A stretch of DNA of 64,000 nt from positions 62,001 through 126,000 of the forward strand of contig NZ_JAJTTE010000003.1 of NCBI RefSeq assembly GCF_021343995.1, given 5' to 3'. A program made the position numbers and the translations under genes. The stretch is from Pseudonocardia terrae (GTDB lineage: Bacteria; Actinomycetota; Actinomycetes; Mycobacteriales; Pseudonocardiaceae). Shown here piece by piece: positions 26,656-34,756 of the stretch; position 1 is the stretch's first letter; each line of letters begins with the position of its first letter. Below the pieces are notes generated by a model. The model was not told where the DNA came from. It saw only the letters and a program-made list of their open reading frames with translations, and searched no databases.

Positions 26656-27303
26656 ATGGGAACGGTCCGGCACTGGCCGCAGCGCGATCTCGTCCTGCGC
26701 ACCCCGCGGCTCGAGCTCCGCCCCGACGACGACGCCGGCCTGGCCGAGCTGGTCGAGGTCGCCTATGCGGGGATCCACCCGCCGGAGCGGATGCCCTTCC
26801 TCGTGGCGTGGACGGACGCCGACCCGCGGTACATGGGCCGCGGGACGTTGCAGTACTTCTGGTCGGAGCGGGCCCGGTTCGCGCCGGAGGCGTGGGCGCT
26901 GCACTTCCTCGTGCGGCACGCGGGCCGGGTGATCGGGGTGCAGAGCCTGACGACCACGCAGTTCGCCGCCCGCCGCGAGGTGGACTCCGGCTCGTGGCTG
27001 GGCCGCGAGCACCAGGGCCACGGGTTCGGGACGGAGATGCGCGCGGCGGTCCTCGGCTACGCGTTCGACCATCTCCGCGCCCGGCACGCCCGGTCCGACG
27101 CGTTCGCCGACAACGCGGCCTCGCTGCGGGTGTCGGAGAAGCTCGGGTACGTGCGCGACGGGATCTCGGTCGTGGCGCCGCGCGGGGAGCCGGTGGAGAA
27201 CGTGCGGCTGCGGCTGACCGCGGAGCGGTTCGTGCGGCCGGGGTGGGAGCTGGTCGTCGAGGGGCACGGGCCGGAGCTTGCCGGACTGCTCGGCGCGGCG
27301 TGA
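26656..27303 (+). CDS. GNAT family N-acetyltransferase
   Basis: 215 residues, RimJ/RimL-type GNAT domain: LRTPRLELRPDDDAGLAELV at the N-terminus, GRVIGVQSLTT, the acetyl-CoA loop WLGREHQGHGFGTEMRAAV (around 115-133), and AFADNAASLRVSEKLGYVRDG, the standard motif that closes the fold. Such enzymes acetylate protein N-termini, antibiotics or small amines; the substrate is not indicated. Divergent from the oxidoreductase gene with 56 bp between starts. The inverted DnaA-box hairpin lies two bases after its stop. Confidence 0.88.
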   Translation: MGTVRHWPQRDLVLRTPRLELRPDDDAGLAELVEVAYAGIHPPERMPFLVAWTDADPRYMGRGTLQYFWSERARFAPEAWALHFLVRHAGRVIGVQSLTTTQFAARREVDSGSWLGREHQGHGFGTEMRAAVLGYAFDHLRARHARSDAFADNAASLRVSEKLGYVRDGISVVAPRGEPVENVRLRLTAERFVRPGWELVVEGHGPELAGLLGAA

Positions 27304-27304
27304 G

Positions 27305-27340
27305 GAGTTGTCCACAGGCCGGAGATCCTGTGGACAACTC
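27305..27340. promoter_or_regulatory. Inverted pair of DnaA boxes forming a hairpin
   Basis: GAGTTGTCCACAG at 27305-27317 and its exact complement at 27328-27340 flank a 10-base loop; one further G-C pair extends the stem to 14 bp. Each arm contains TTGTCCACA, the actinobacterial DnaA-box consensus. The element directly follows the GNAT stop codon and could act as a transcription terminator, a DnaA-binding site, or both. Confidence 0.65.
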
Positions 27341-27398
27341 GGCCGCGGTCCCGGCCCGGACCGCCGGGAGCGTCGGTGCCGCGGCCGACCGTGCGGCC

Positions 27399-27710
27399 AT
27401 GACCACACACGGCCGTGACCCCGAGCCCGACCGGACCTCCCTCCCGGAGCGCAGGTCCGCCGACGCCCCTCCCGCCTCCGCCTGGCAACGCGTCGTCTGC
27501 GTGGTGCTGGGCATGTGCGTCGAGCACGTCGCGGCACTGCGCAGCCGGCTCGCCGCCTGCCTGGCCCTGCGCTGTTGCGACGGCTCGCTGCGCGAGACGC
27601 GGCGGTGGGCCCGCGCGCACCGCGTCCCGTGGGACCCGCTGGAGGGCGGTCTGCGGGCCCTGGGCGCCCGGTGCGACTGCGAGGCGCTGGAGGTGGTGGA
27701 GCGGGAGTGA
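27399..27710 (+). CDS. DUF2695 family small protein
   Basis: 103 residues from ATG at 27399. The C-terminal half has C-D-G-S-L-R-E-T-R-R-W-A near residue 66 and ends with GALGARCDCEALEVVE, the Cys/Asp/Glu pattern of DUF2695 proteins. Six Cys residues in total (two of them in C-D-C) suggest metal binding, but none of this family has a role I can name. It is transcribed toward the metallopeptidase gene (convergent). Confidence 0.65.
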   Translation: MTTHGRDPEPDRTSLPERRSADAPPASAWQRVVCVVLGMCVEHVAALRSRLAACLALRCCDGSLRETRRWARAHRVPWDPLEGGLRALGARCDCEALEVVERE

Positions 27711-27719
27711 CCGCCGGGC

Positions 27720-28670
27720 TCAGCCCAGGGTGTTGGTGCTGAACGTGTCGCAGCGGGCCGGGTCGCCGGTGCTGTAGCCGGTGGTGAACCACTTCTCGCG
27801 CTGCGCCGAGGTGCCGTGCGTGAACTGGCTCTGGTCGACGCGTCCGCCGCCGAGGTTGCTCTGGATGTAGTCGTCGCCGATGCGGGATGCGGTGTCGAGG
27901 GCGGCGGCCACGTCGGCCTTGGTCACGTCCGTGATCAGCGGGCGGCCCGAGGACGTCGGGGTCGTGGTGGCGTGCTTGCCCCACACCCCGGCGTAGCAGT
28001 CGGCCTGCAGCTCCAGCCGCACCGAGCCGGAGGTCGGGCCGCTGTCGCCCGAGCGGACCTGGCGGTTGGTGCCGAGGAGGTTCTGGATGTGGTGCCCGTA
28101 CTCGTGCGCGATCACGTACGCGCGGGCGAAGGGGCCGCCCTGTGCACCGAACCGCTGCTCCAGCTCCTGGAAGAAGGAGAGGTCGATGTAGACCTCGGAG
28201 TCGCTCGGGCAGTAGAAGGGCCCCACGTCGGAGGTCGCGCTGCCGCAGCCGCCGGTGCTGACCTGGCCGGAGAAGAAGTTGGTGCGAGGCGCGCGGTAGG
28301 TCTGGCCCGAGCGGGCGAAGGCGTCGGACCAGTAGCCGTCGAGCGAGTTGACCACCGCGGTCACCTCGCAGTCGAGGTTGGAGTTGGCGTCGGCGCCGGT
28401 GCGACAGCTCTGGGCGATCTGCGTGTTGTCGGCGGTCTGGCCGGAGGAGAGCCCGGACAGCCCGCCCGGCAGCGCGAACCCACCCGAGGTGCCGCCGCCC
28501 CCGCCCAGGGAGGAGAGCACGAAGTAGAGGATCAGGCCCACGATCCCGAGCCCGCCGCCGCCGAGGGCGACCCGGCCGCCCAGTGCCCCGCCACCCCCGC
28601 CGCCTCCGCGGGACCCACGCAGGTCGTCGATGTTCGACGTGTCCAGGTCCGCGTTCTCGTCGAACCGCAT
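27720..28670 (-). CDS. Membrane-anchored neutral zinc metallopeptidase (YpfJ family)
   Basis: 316 residues. MRFDENADLDTSNIDDLRG start, a glycine-rich linker, one membrane segment (LGIVGLILYFVLSSLGGGGG) and an outside catalytic domain with zinc-binding HEYGHH at 189-194 and the third ligand region LELQADCYAGVW downstream. Four Cys residues in the outer domain could form disulfides. Family members are putative neutral proteases of unknown substrate. ATG at 28670; the upstream open frame lacks family similarity. Divergent from the MarR gene (185 bp). Confidence 0.9.
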   Translation of the reverse strand: MRFDENADLDTSNIDDLRGSRGGGGGGGALGGRVALGGGGLGIVGLILYFVLSSLGGGGGTSGGFALPGGLSGLSSGQTADNTQIAQSCRTGADANSNLDCEVTAVVNSLDGYWSDAFARSGQTYRAPRTNFFSGQVSTGGCGSATSDVGPFYCPSDSEVYIDLSFFQELEQRFGAQGGPFARAYVIAHEYGHHIQNLLGTNRQVRSGDSGPTSGSVRLELQADCYAGVWGKHATTTPTSSGRPLITDVTKADVAAALDTASRIGDDYIQSNLGGGRVDQSQFTHGTSAQREKWFTTGYSTGDPARCDTFSTNTLG

Positions 28671-28854
28671 CCGTGCTCCTCCCCCGGGGCCCGGCGGGCG
28701 ACCCGCGGACCGACGACGAGATCCCACCACACCGGGTCGAGGCGGGCGACACCACGCGCGGTCCCCGGAAGCTCGGCGCGTCACGGCGTACGGGGTCGTC
28801 CCGCACGCGGCGGCGGAACCGCCGGTCCGAGGTCCCCCAGTAGGGTGCGCAGCT

Positions 28855-29346
28855 GTGACGGATCACGCGGCGGAAGTGCCGGAGTCGTCCTCCACCCCGT
28901 GGCTGGACGAGAGCGAGCAGCGCTTCTGGCGGGCCTGGATCCTGTCCTCGACGCTGCTGGAGAACCGGCTCAACCGGGACCTGCAGGAGGGCCACGGCCT
29001 CTCCCACGGCGACTACGGCGTGCTCGTCATGCTGTCCGAACAGGACAATCATCGGATGCGGATGAGCGCGCTCGCGGAGGTGCTGGCCCTGTCGAAGTCC
29101 CGGCTGTCGCACCAGATCTCGCGGATGGAGAAGGCGGGCCTGGTCCGCCGGGACGGCGACGTGTCCGACGGCCGCGGCATCTTCGCCTGCCTCACCCCGC
29201 ACGGCCACGACCGGCTCGTCGCCGCCGCACCGACCCACGTCACCGGCGTGCGCAAGTACGTCGTCGACCTGCTCGACGCCGAGGAGCGTGCGCAGGCCGC
29301 CGTCTTCATGGAGCGCGTCGCCGCCGGCCTGCGGGAGTGCTCGTAG
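28855..29346 (+). CDS. MarR family transcriptional regulator
   Basis: 163 residues from GTG at 28855. Winged-helix MarR fold: LSHGDYGVLVMLSEQ, MRMSALAEVLALSKSRLSHQISRMEKAGLVRRD (recognition helix around 80-100) and the wing DVSDGRGIFACLTPHGHDRL. MarR proteins respond to small phenolic ligands or oxidants and usually repress a divergent gene; the divergent neighbour here is the zinc metallopeptidase. tRNA-Ser(TGA) begins 39 bp downstream. Confidence 0.9.
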   Translation: MTDHAAEVPESSSTPWLDESEQRFWRAWILSSTLLENRLNRDLQEGHGLSHGDYGVLVMLSEQDNHRMRMSALAEVLALSKSRLSHQISRMEKAGLVRRDGDVSDGRGIFACLTPHGHDRLVAAAPTHVTGVRKYVVDLLDAEERAQAAVFMERVAAGLRECS

Positions 29347-29385
29347 CGGCGGCCGGCCCCAGAAGCAGCCGCTAGGCTGCCCGAC

Positions 29386-29473
29386 GGAAGCGTGGCAGAG
29401 CGGCCGAATGCACTCGCCTTGAAAGCGAGAGACACGAGAGTGTCCGGGGGTTCGAATCCCTCCGCTTCCGCCA
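29386..29473 (+). tRNA. tRNA-Ser (anticodon TGA)
   Basis: Full cloverleaf with the long variable arm of a serine tRNA. Acceptor GGAAGCG pairs with CGCTTCC at 29463-29469; anticodon stem CTCGC/GCGAG encloses the loop CTTGAAA, giving anticodon TGA; T arm contains GGTTCGAATCC; CCA is encoded at 29471-29473. The region 3' to it is rearranged and carries pseudogenes. Confidence 0.95.
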
Positions 29474-29569
29474 GGTCGGGACTCGGTCACCGATCTTCCC
29501 TCGCTGCATCGAAGCGTGGACGGCACGCCGGAGACGCACGGTCGACGGACACGGACGCCTCGCGGTGAC

Positions 29570-29629
29570 GACGCCGAGGGCCGGCGACACCGAGGGTCTG
29601 ACGACGCCGAGCGCTGTCGACGCCGAGGG
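29570..29629. repeat. Four spaced copies of an 11-bp motif
   Basis: GACGCCGAGGG or a one- to two-base variant begins at 29570, 29586, 29603 and 29619, a spacing of 16-17 bp. The array lies between tRNA-Ser and the 3' end of the TetR relic. No gene is visible in 29474-29630. It may be slippage-derived DNA or a leftover binding-site array. Confidence 0.45.
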
Positions 29630-29631
29630 CT

Positions 29632-30109
29632 GCTCAGCCCGTCGAGGATCAGTCCGAGCATGGGTTGTGAGCGGTCCTCCGGGCCTGTCGAAGCCCTCCA
29701 GAGCGCTCCCGTCAGCTGGAGGAAGTCGCGGGGGTCCGCGTCGGGACGGACGGAGCCGTCGCGGCGGCCCGCCTCGAGGAGCTGTGAGATGGCGGCGATC
29801 ACCGGACCGTAGGTCTGCTCGGCGATCGACTGGTGCCCGCCGGGGCTGAGCGCATCGCCGAGCCCGTGTTTCCTCCGCATGGCATCGACGAGGTCGGTGG
29901 TCCATCGTCGGAGCGCCTCCAGGGGCGGATGGGCTGCCAGGAGGCCCGGCACGGAGTCGACGAGCCGGTCGACCTCGAGCTGGTAGACGGCGAGGACGAG
30001 TGCTTGGCGGGTCGGGAAGTTCCGGTACAGGGTGCCCGGCCCCACACCCGCCCGTTGGGCGATCTGGCTCATCGAGGTGTCGCCGTTCTCGGCGAGGGCC
30101 TGCCGCCCG
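29632..30109 (-). pseudogene. TetR family regulator, 5'-truncated
   Basis: Minus-strand frame with most of a TetR protein: QALAENGDTSMSQIAQRAG, GPGTLYRNFPTRQALVLAVY (helix-turn-helix) and an effector domain ending PMLGLILDGL. The first helix (about 20 residues) is missing: at about 30105-30112 the frame runs straight into antisense aldo/keto reductase codons. There is also no stop after the natural end near 29632; the frame stays open through the tRNA gene, so the 3' end seems damaged too. Probably once the divergent repressor of the neighbouring reductase. Confidence 0.75.
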
Positions 30110-30792
30110 CTCATCAAGCACGCCCTCGAAGCCGGCATGAACTTCTTCGACACCGCCAACATGTACTCGAACGGCTCCAATGAGGAGATCCTCGGCCGCG
30201 CCCTGAAGGATTTCGCGAATCGCGACGACATCGTGATCGCCACCAAACTGCGCCATCCGATGCGGTCGGGACCGAACGGGAAGGGACTGTCCCGCAAGGC
30301 GATCATGATGGAGGTGGACCACCGCCTGCAGCGGCTCGGCACCGACTACATCGACCTCTACCAGGTGCACCGCAACGACCACACGACACCGCTGGAGGAG
30401 ACCCTCGAAGCACTGCACGACGTGGTCAAGGCCGGCAAGGTGCGTTACCCGGGTGCCTCGTCGATGCACGCCTGGGAGTTCGCAAGGCCCTGCATCTGCA
30501 GCGGCAGCGGGGATGGGCCCGCTTCGTCTCCATGCAGAACCACTACAACCTGCTGGCCCGTGAGGAAGAACGCGAGATGATCCCGCTGTGCCGCGACGAG
30601 GGCGTGGGCGCGATCATCTGGAGCCCGCTCGCGCGAGGCCGGTTGGCCCGCTCCTGGGGCGCCGCCCGATCGACGACCCGGGCCGAGACGGACGGCGGGT
30701 ACGCGGACCTGCTCTACACCGCGCTCACCTCCGACAGCGACCGGGAGATGCAGCGGATCAGGGACCGGGTCCCCGGGTTCGCTCCCGCCTAG
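30110..30792 (+). pseudogene. Aldo/keto reductase, truncated and frameshifted
   Basis: Remains of an aldo/keto reductase of the YajO/Tas type. It begins inside the protein with LIKHALEAGMNFFDTANMYSNG (catalytic Asp and Tyr present) and lacks about 40 N-terminal residues. A one-base deletion near 30483 shifts the frame: SSMHAWEF is followed in the next frame by [19 protein letters not shown] and [16 protein letters not shown]. The end [14 protein letters not shown] is shorter than the family C-terminus, which normally continues about 80 residues. Not a functional enzyme as read. Confidence 0.8.
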
Positions 30793-30813
30793 CGGGTCGA
30801 TCTCCTTTGAGGC

Positions 30814-31425
30814 TCAGTTCGTGGCGGAGCGCTGCGAGCCCTGCAGCTCGGCCAGGTGGCGGTCGATCGCGGAGGAGCCGCGGGCTGGCAGCATGCTGCC
30901 CAGGATCCGCTGGGCCATCTGCGTCGACAGCGCGCCCAGGTCGGCGTGCAGGGCCTGCGCCGCGGTGGCCCGCTGCGTGGCGATCTCCTCGGCGGCGCGG
31001 GCGCGGATGGCGGCGGCGTCCTGCTCGGCCTGCGCCCGCAGCTCGGCCTTCACCTCGGAGCCCTCGGAGCGGGCGGCGTCGCGGATGCGCGCGGCCTCGG
31101 CGCGGGCGTCGGCGAGCTGGTCCTCGTGCTGTTTCTCGAGCTCCATCGCCTGGGCGCGGGTCTCCTCGGCACGGGCGAGACCGCCCTCGGTCCGGTCCTC
31201 GCGCTCGGCGTAGAGCCTCTCGAACTGCGGGAAGACCAGCTTCGTCAGCAGGAAGTAGAGGAGCCCCAAGCAGCCCAGGCCGACGATCACCTCGGTGAGG
31301 CCGGCACCCAGCGGGGCGCCGAACCCGGTGATCACGAACACCAGCAGGGCGAGCAGCGCGACCGTCACGATGGCGGACACGACCGTCGCCACGGCCGAGT
31401 GCCGACCCGAGCCCTGCGATGACAT
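30814..31425 (-). CDS. Orphan ATP synthase F0 subunit b-like protein
   Basis: 203 residues from ATG at 31425. Two hydrophobic segments (about 12-33 and 44-62) precede LVFPQFERLYAEREDRTEGG and a long Ala/Glu/Arg-rich coiled coil to about residue 180, then a short tail. From the second helix on it resembles actinobacterial AtpF, the peripheral stalk of F-type ATP synthase; AtpF normally has only one membrane helix. No other atp gene is nearby, so it is a solitary paralogue. It could replace or modify the stalk, or be an unrelated membrane coiled-coil scaffold. Confidence 0.65.
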   Translation of the reverse strand: MSSQGSGRHSAVATVVSAIVTVALLALLVFVITGFGAPLGAGLTEVIVGLGCLGLLYFLLTKLVFPQFERLYAEREDRTEGGLARAEETRAQAMELEKQHEDQLADARAEAARIRDAARSEGSEVKAELRAQAEQDAAAIRARAAEEIATQRATAAQALHADLGALSTQMAQRILGSMLPARGSSAIDRHLAELQGSQRSATN

Positions 31426-31639
31426 GCGGCCCCCTGAGGTCGTGGACGCAGGTACGACGTCATGTTGCCCGATGGGGCCCGCGCCATCACGAACCGGGTA
31501 CGGATGAGGCCGGCACGCACCCCTCCGGTGTGTTCTCCCACCCGGCCCGCGCACGGTCTGCTCCCTGCCGATGTCGCGGGCGAGCGGTGTCCGACGGGTC
31601 CCGTGCCGACCTCGGCCCGGTGCGCGAGGATGACAGGCG

Positions 31640-32794
31640 ATGCTCCTCGACAGGTCCGGTCGCCGCTACCCGCTCGACGAGCCGCGCTGGTGCGGCGACG
31701 ACGGCTCCCCGTTGATGGTCGAGCCGCTGCCGGGCATCACCCGCGAGCAGGTCGTCCCGACCGTACGGTCGCAGTGGCGCTACGCCGCTGCCCTCCCGCT
31801 CCCGCTCGAGCCCGTGACCCTCGGCGAGGGCACGACCCCCCTGGTGCCCCTCCGCATCGAGGACGGGGACGGCGGGGACGACCTGGACCTCGGGCTGAAG
31901 CTCGAGTGGTTCAACCCCACCGCCAGCTTCAAGGACCGCGGCAGCTCCGTGATGCTCTCGCTGCTGCGCGCCCAGGGTGTGCCGGCGATCCTCGAGGACA
32001 GCAGCGGCAACGGCGGGTCGTCCGTCGCCGCCTACGCCGCGGCGGCCGGGATCGCGGCGACGATCCTCGCTCCGGAGTCCACCTCACCCGCCAAGATCCG
32101 GCAGAGCCGCGCGCACGGGGCGAGCGTCGAGCTCGTCCCGGGCACCCGGCAGGCGACCGCCGACGAGGCCGTCCGCCGCTCCGCCGAGGTCTTCTACGCC
32201 AGCCACAACTGGCACCCGTTCTTCCTGCAGGGCACCAAGCTGCTGGCCTATGAGATCTGGGAGGACCTCGGCTTCGCCGCGCCCGACGCCGTCGTGCTCC
32301 CGTGCGGCGCCGGGAGCCTCGTGCTGGGCTGCCACCTCGGCTTCGGCGAGCTAATGGCGTCCGGCGCCATCGACCGCCGGCCCCGGCTGCTGGTCGCGCA
32401 GCCGCAGCGCTGCAGCCCGCTCGTCGCGGCCTTCGAGGCGGGGGAGGACGCCGTCGCGCCCGCCACCTGGTCCCGCACGATCGCCGAGGGCACGGCGATC
32501 GCGCTGCCGGTGCGGGACCGTGAGGTGCTCACGGCGGTGCGGGTCTCCGGGGGCGCGCTGGTGGCCGTCCCGGAGGAGGAGATCGGTCCGGCGACACTCG
32601 CCCTCGCCCGTCGCGGCCTCTACGCCGAGCCGACGAGCGCGCAGGTCCTTCCCGCGATCCGCGCGTTCCGGGCCCGCGGCGCACTCCGGTCCGGCGAGCG
32701 GGTCGTCGCCGTGCTGACCGGCTCGGCGCTCAAGGCCACCGACGCCGTCGCGGAGCTGCTTCAGGCGGGTTCCACCGAGCAGGCGGTGCCGTAG
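31640..32794 (+). CDS. Threonine synthase-like PLP-dependent enzyme
   Basis: 384 residues, fold type II PLP enzyme. The PLP lysine lies in NPTASFKDRGSSVML (around residue 95-100); SSGNGGSSVAAYAAAAGI forms the phosphate-binding/Asn loop; GSALKATDAV near the end is typical. The N-terminal RYPLDEPRWCGDDGSPL corresponds to the short leader of threonine synthases. No homoserine pathway genes adjoin it, so it may be a second threonine synthase or a related beta-eliminating lyase. The 3' end overlaps the convergent YbjQ-like gene by 34 bp. Confidence 0.82.
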   Translation: MLLDRSGRRYPLDEPRWCGDDGSPLMVEPLPGITREQVVPTVRSQWRYAAALPLPLEPVTLGEGTTPLVPLRIEDGDGGDDLDLGLKLEWFNPTASFKDRGSSVMLSLLRAQGVPAILEDSSGNGGSSVAAYAAAAGIAATILAPESTSPAKIRQSRAHGASVELVPGTRQATADEAVRRSAEVFYASHNWHPFFLQGTKLLAYEIWEDLGFAAPDAVVLPCGAGSLVLGCHLGFGELMASGAIDRRPRLLVAQPQRCSPLVAAFEAGEDAVAPATWSRTIAEGTAIALPVRDREVLTAVRVSGGALVAVPEEEIGPATLALARRGLYAEPTSAQVLPAIRAFRARGALRSGERVVAVLTGSALKATDAVAELLQAGSTEQAVP

Positions 32795-33084
32795 GCGCAC
32801 ACCTCGGACCAGGTGTCGCCCATCTCCGTGGTGTCGAAGCGCATCGCGACCACGGCGTTGGCCCCGTGCGCCTCGGCGGCCCGGGTGAGCCGGTCGATCG
32901 CCTCCTGGCGGCTGGACTCGAGGTTCTTCGTCATGCCCTTGAGCTCGCCGCCGGCCAGCGACTTGAAGGCCGCGCCGAGCTGCGAGCCCACGTTGCGCGA
33001 GCGCACCGTGAGCCCGAACACCTCGCCGTGGACCTGCGTGATCCGGTGCCCCGGCACGTCGTTCATGGTGGTGATCAACATCAT
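32761..33084 (-). CDS. YbjQ/UPF0145 family protein
   Basis: 107 residues: MMLITTMNDVPGHRITQVHG, then GLTVRSRNVGSQLGAAFKSL, then ARQ/TRAAEAHGANAVVAMRFDT near the end, the layout of the YbjQ (DUF74) fold, which forms pentamers. Function unknown; often listed as a heavy-metal-binding family by similarity only. Overlaps the 3' end of the threonine synthase-like gene on the other strand. Confidence 0.85.
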   Translation of the reverse strand: MMLITTMNDVPGHRITQVHGEVFGLTVRSRNVGSQLGAAFKSLAGGELKGMTKNLESSRQEAIDRLTRAAEAHGANAVVAMRFDTTEMGDTWSEVCAYGTACSVEPA

Positions 33085-33258
33085 GGCCCCCCTGAAGGAT
33101 CGACGGTCACCCTAGCGCCGTCTTCCTCCCCAAAGTTGTGTACGCACATTTCCCATCTGGTGCGGGCTCCAGCACGGGTTCATGCTGGTCGTGAGCCCGG
33201 AAGCTCCCGCATCGGGCTCGAAGGCCACCGCGTCAGGGGGAGCTGACGCGTCTCTCGC

Positions 33259-33289
33259 CGCCCCCGGCGCCCCACGGGCGCCGGGGGCG
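33259..33289. terminator. 14-bp hairpin terminator after the amidase
   Basis: CGCCCCCGGCGCCC at 33259-33272 and its perfect complement at 33276-33289, with loop CAC, lie eight bases beyond the amidase stop (minus strand). Strong GC stem without T-tract. The rest of the 33085-33296 gap shows no gene. Confidence 0.75.
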
Positions 33290-33296
33290 ACGCACG

Positions 33297-34715
33297 TCAG
33301 CCGACGGCCGGGGGTCTGCGTTCGCCGACGCGGGTGGCCTGCTCGAAGGCATGGGCGGCCTGCAGCAGCGCCGCCTCGCCGCGGTGCGCGCCCACCAGCT
33401 GGAGCCCGACCGGCAACCCGTCGGGGGTGAAGCCGGCGGGCACCGAGATCGCCGGGTGGCCGAAGCTCGAGATCAGGTAGGCCGAGCGCATCCAGTCCAG
33501 GTAGGAGCTCTGCGCGACGCCCGCGATCTCGGTCGGGTACTCCATCTCCACCGGGAACGGGGGCACCTGCGCGACCGGCAGCGCGAGCAGGTCGTACTGC
33601 TCGTAGAACCGGCGCATCCGCTGGAAGAGGGCGGAGTGCAGGATCTCGGCGCGGGCGACGTCGGCGCCGGTGAGCCGGCGCCCCTCCTCGATGTTGCCGA
33701 CGAGTGTCGCCTTCATCCGGTCGCGGTGCCGGGCCAGCAGCGGACCCATCGTCACCGCGAAGATCCACGCCCGCAGCGTGCGGAACACCTCGTCGGCCCC
33801 GCGCAGGTCCGGGTCGGCGCGCTCCACGGTGGCGCCGAGCTCCTCCAGCACCCGCACCTGAGGCTCCAGCGCTGCGGTCACGGCCGCGTCGACCGGGATC
33901 GACCCGCCCAGGTCCGGCGACCACGCCACGCGCAGCCCGGTGAGGTCCTCCCGGTCCAGCGGCGCGGCGAACACCGAGCCCGGCTCCTCGATCGCGATCG
34001 GGCTGCGCGGGTCCGGCCCGGCCATCACCGACAGGAGCAGGGCGACGTCGGAGACCGTGCGGGCCATCGGTCCCTGCACGTTCACCGTCGAGTAGGCCAG
34101 CTCGGCGGGGTACGACGGCACGCGGCCGGGCGCCGGTCGCAGCCCCACGACGTTGCAGAACGAGGCCGGGTTGCGCAGCGAGCCACCGACGTCACTGCCG
34201 TCGGCGAGCGGGTGCATGCCCGTCGCCAGCGCGGCCGCGGCGCCCCCGGAGCTGCCTCCGGCGCTGCGGCCCAGGTCGTAGGGGTTGCGGGTGACGCCGA
34301 AGAGCGGGTTGAAGGTGTGTGAGCCGGCGCCGAACTCCGGGACGTTGGTCTTGCCGAGCGTGATCGCGCCGGCCGCGCGGATCCGCTCGATCACGAGCTC
34401 GTCCTCCGTGGGCACCTGGTCGGCGAGGATCGGCGAGCCCTTGGTGGTGCGGATCCCGGCGGTGGCGTGGGTGTCCTTGTGCGCCATCGGGATGCCGTGC
34501 AGCGGCCCGACCGGCTCGCCCGCGGCGAGCCGGTCGTCGGCGGCCCCGGCCTCGGCGAGGGCACGCTCCGCGACCAGCGTGACGACGGCGTTGACCGCCC
34601 CGTTGCACGCCTCGATCCGGTCGAGGTGGGCCGCGACCAGCTCCCGCGCCGAGATCTCCTTGCGGCGCAGCGCTGCCGCCATGCCGCGGGCGGTCTCGAA
34701 GCAGACATCCGTCAC
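33297..34715 (-). CDS. Amidase signature family hydrolase
   Basis: 472 residues from GTG at 34715 (VTDVCFETARG); a GTG at 34721 is an alternative. The Ser-cisSer-Lys triad is present: Lys in IPMAHKDTHA, cis-Ser and nucleophile Ser in GRSAGGSSGGAAAALATG and DGSDVGGSLRNPASF. Length and motifs fit aryl-acyl amidases/amidohydrolases that hydrolyse amides or act on exogenous nitrogen sources. The MFS transporter gene directly upstream on the same strand (41 bp) suggests uptake followed by hydrolysis of a substrate; it is not the GatA subunit since no gatBC is near. Confidence 0.88.
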   Translation of the reverse strand: MTDVCFETARGMAAALRRKEISARELVAAHLDRIEACNGAVNAVVTLVAERALAEAGAADDRLAAGEPVGPLHGIPMAHKDTHATAGIRTTKGSPILADQVPTEDELVIERIRAAGAITLGKTNVPEFGAGSHTFNPLFGVTRNPYDLGRSAGGSSGGAAAALATGMHPLADGSDVGGSLRNPASFCNVVGLRPAPGRVPSYPAELAYSTVNVQGPMARTVSDVALLLSVMAGPDPRSPIAIEEPGSVFAAPLDREDLTGLRVAWSPDLGGSIPVDAAVTAALEPQVRVLEELGATVERADPDLRGADEVFRTLRAWIFAVTMGPLLARHRDRMKATLVGNIEEGRRLTGADVARAEILHSALFQRMRRFYEQYDLLALPVAQVPPFPVEMEYPTEIAGVAQSSYLDWMRSAYLISSFGHPAISVPAGFTPDGLPVGLQLVGAHRGEAALLQAAHAFEQATRVGERRPPAVG

Positions 34716-34756
34716 GACCACGGACCGTATCCCCCCGGACCGGGGCGGCCCGCCTC

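Noticed and set aside
27305..27340. Chromosomal replication origin
   Set aside because: Only two DnaA boxes and no dnaA, dnaN or clustered AT-rich DNA nearby.
26611..30342. Minus-strand frame of 1243 codons
   Set aside because: It runs through the tRNA-Ser gene and several real genes in antisense; only the TetR relic portion is meaningful.
33085..33258. Small gene in the less GC-rich gap after the YbjQ-like gene
   Set aside because: Short frames here have no plausible start with a ribosome site and no recognisable protein pattern.
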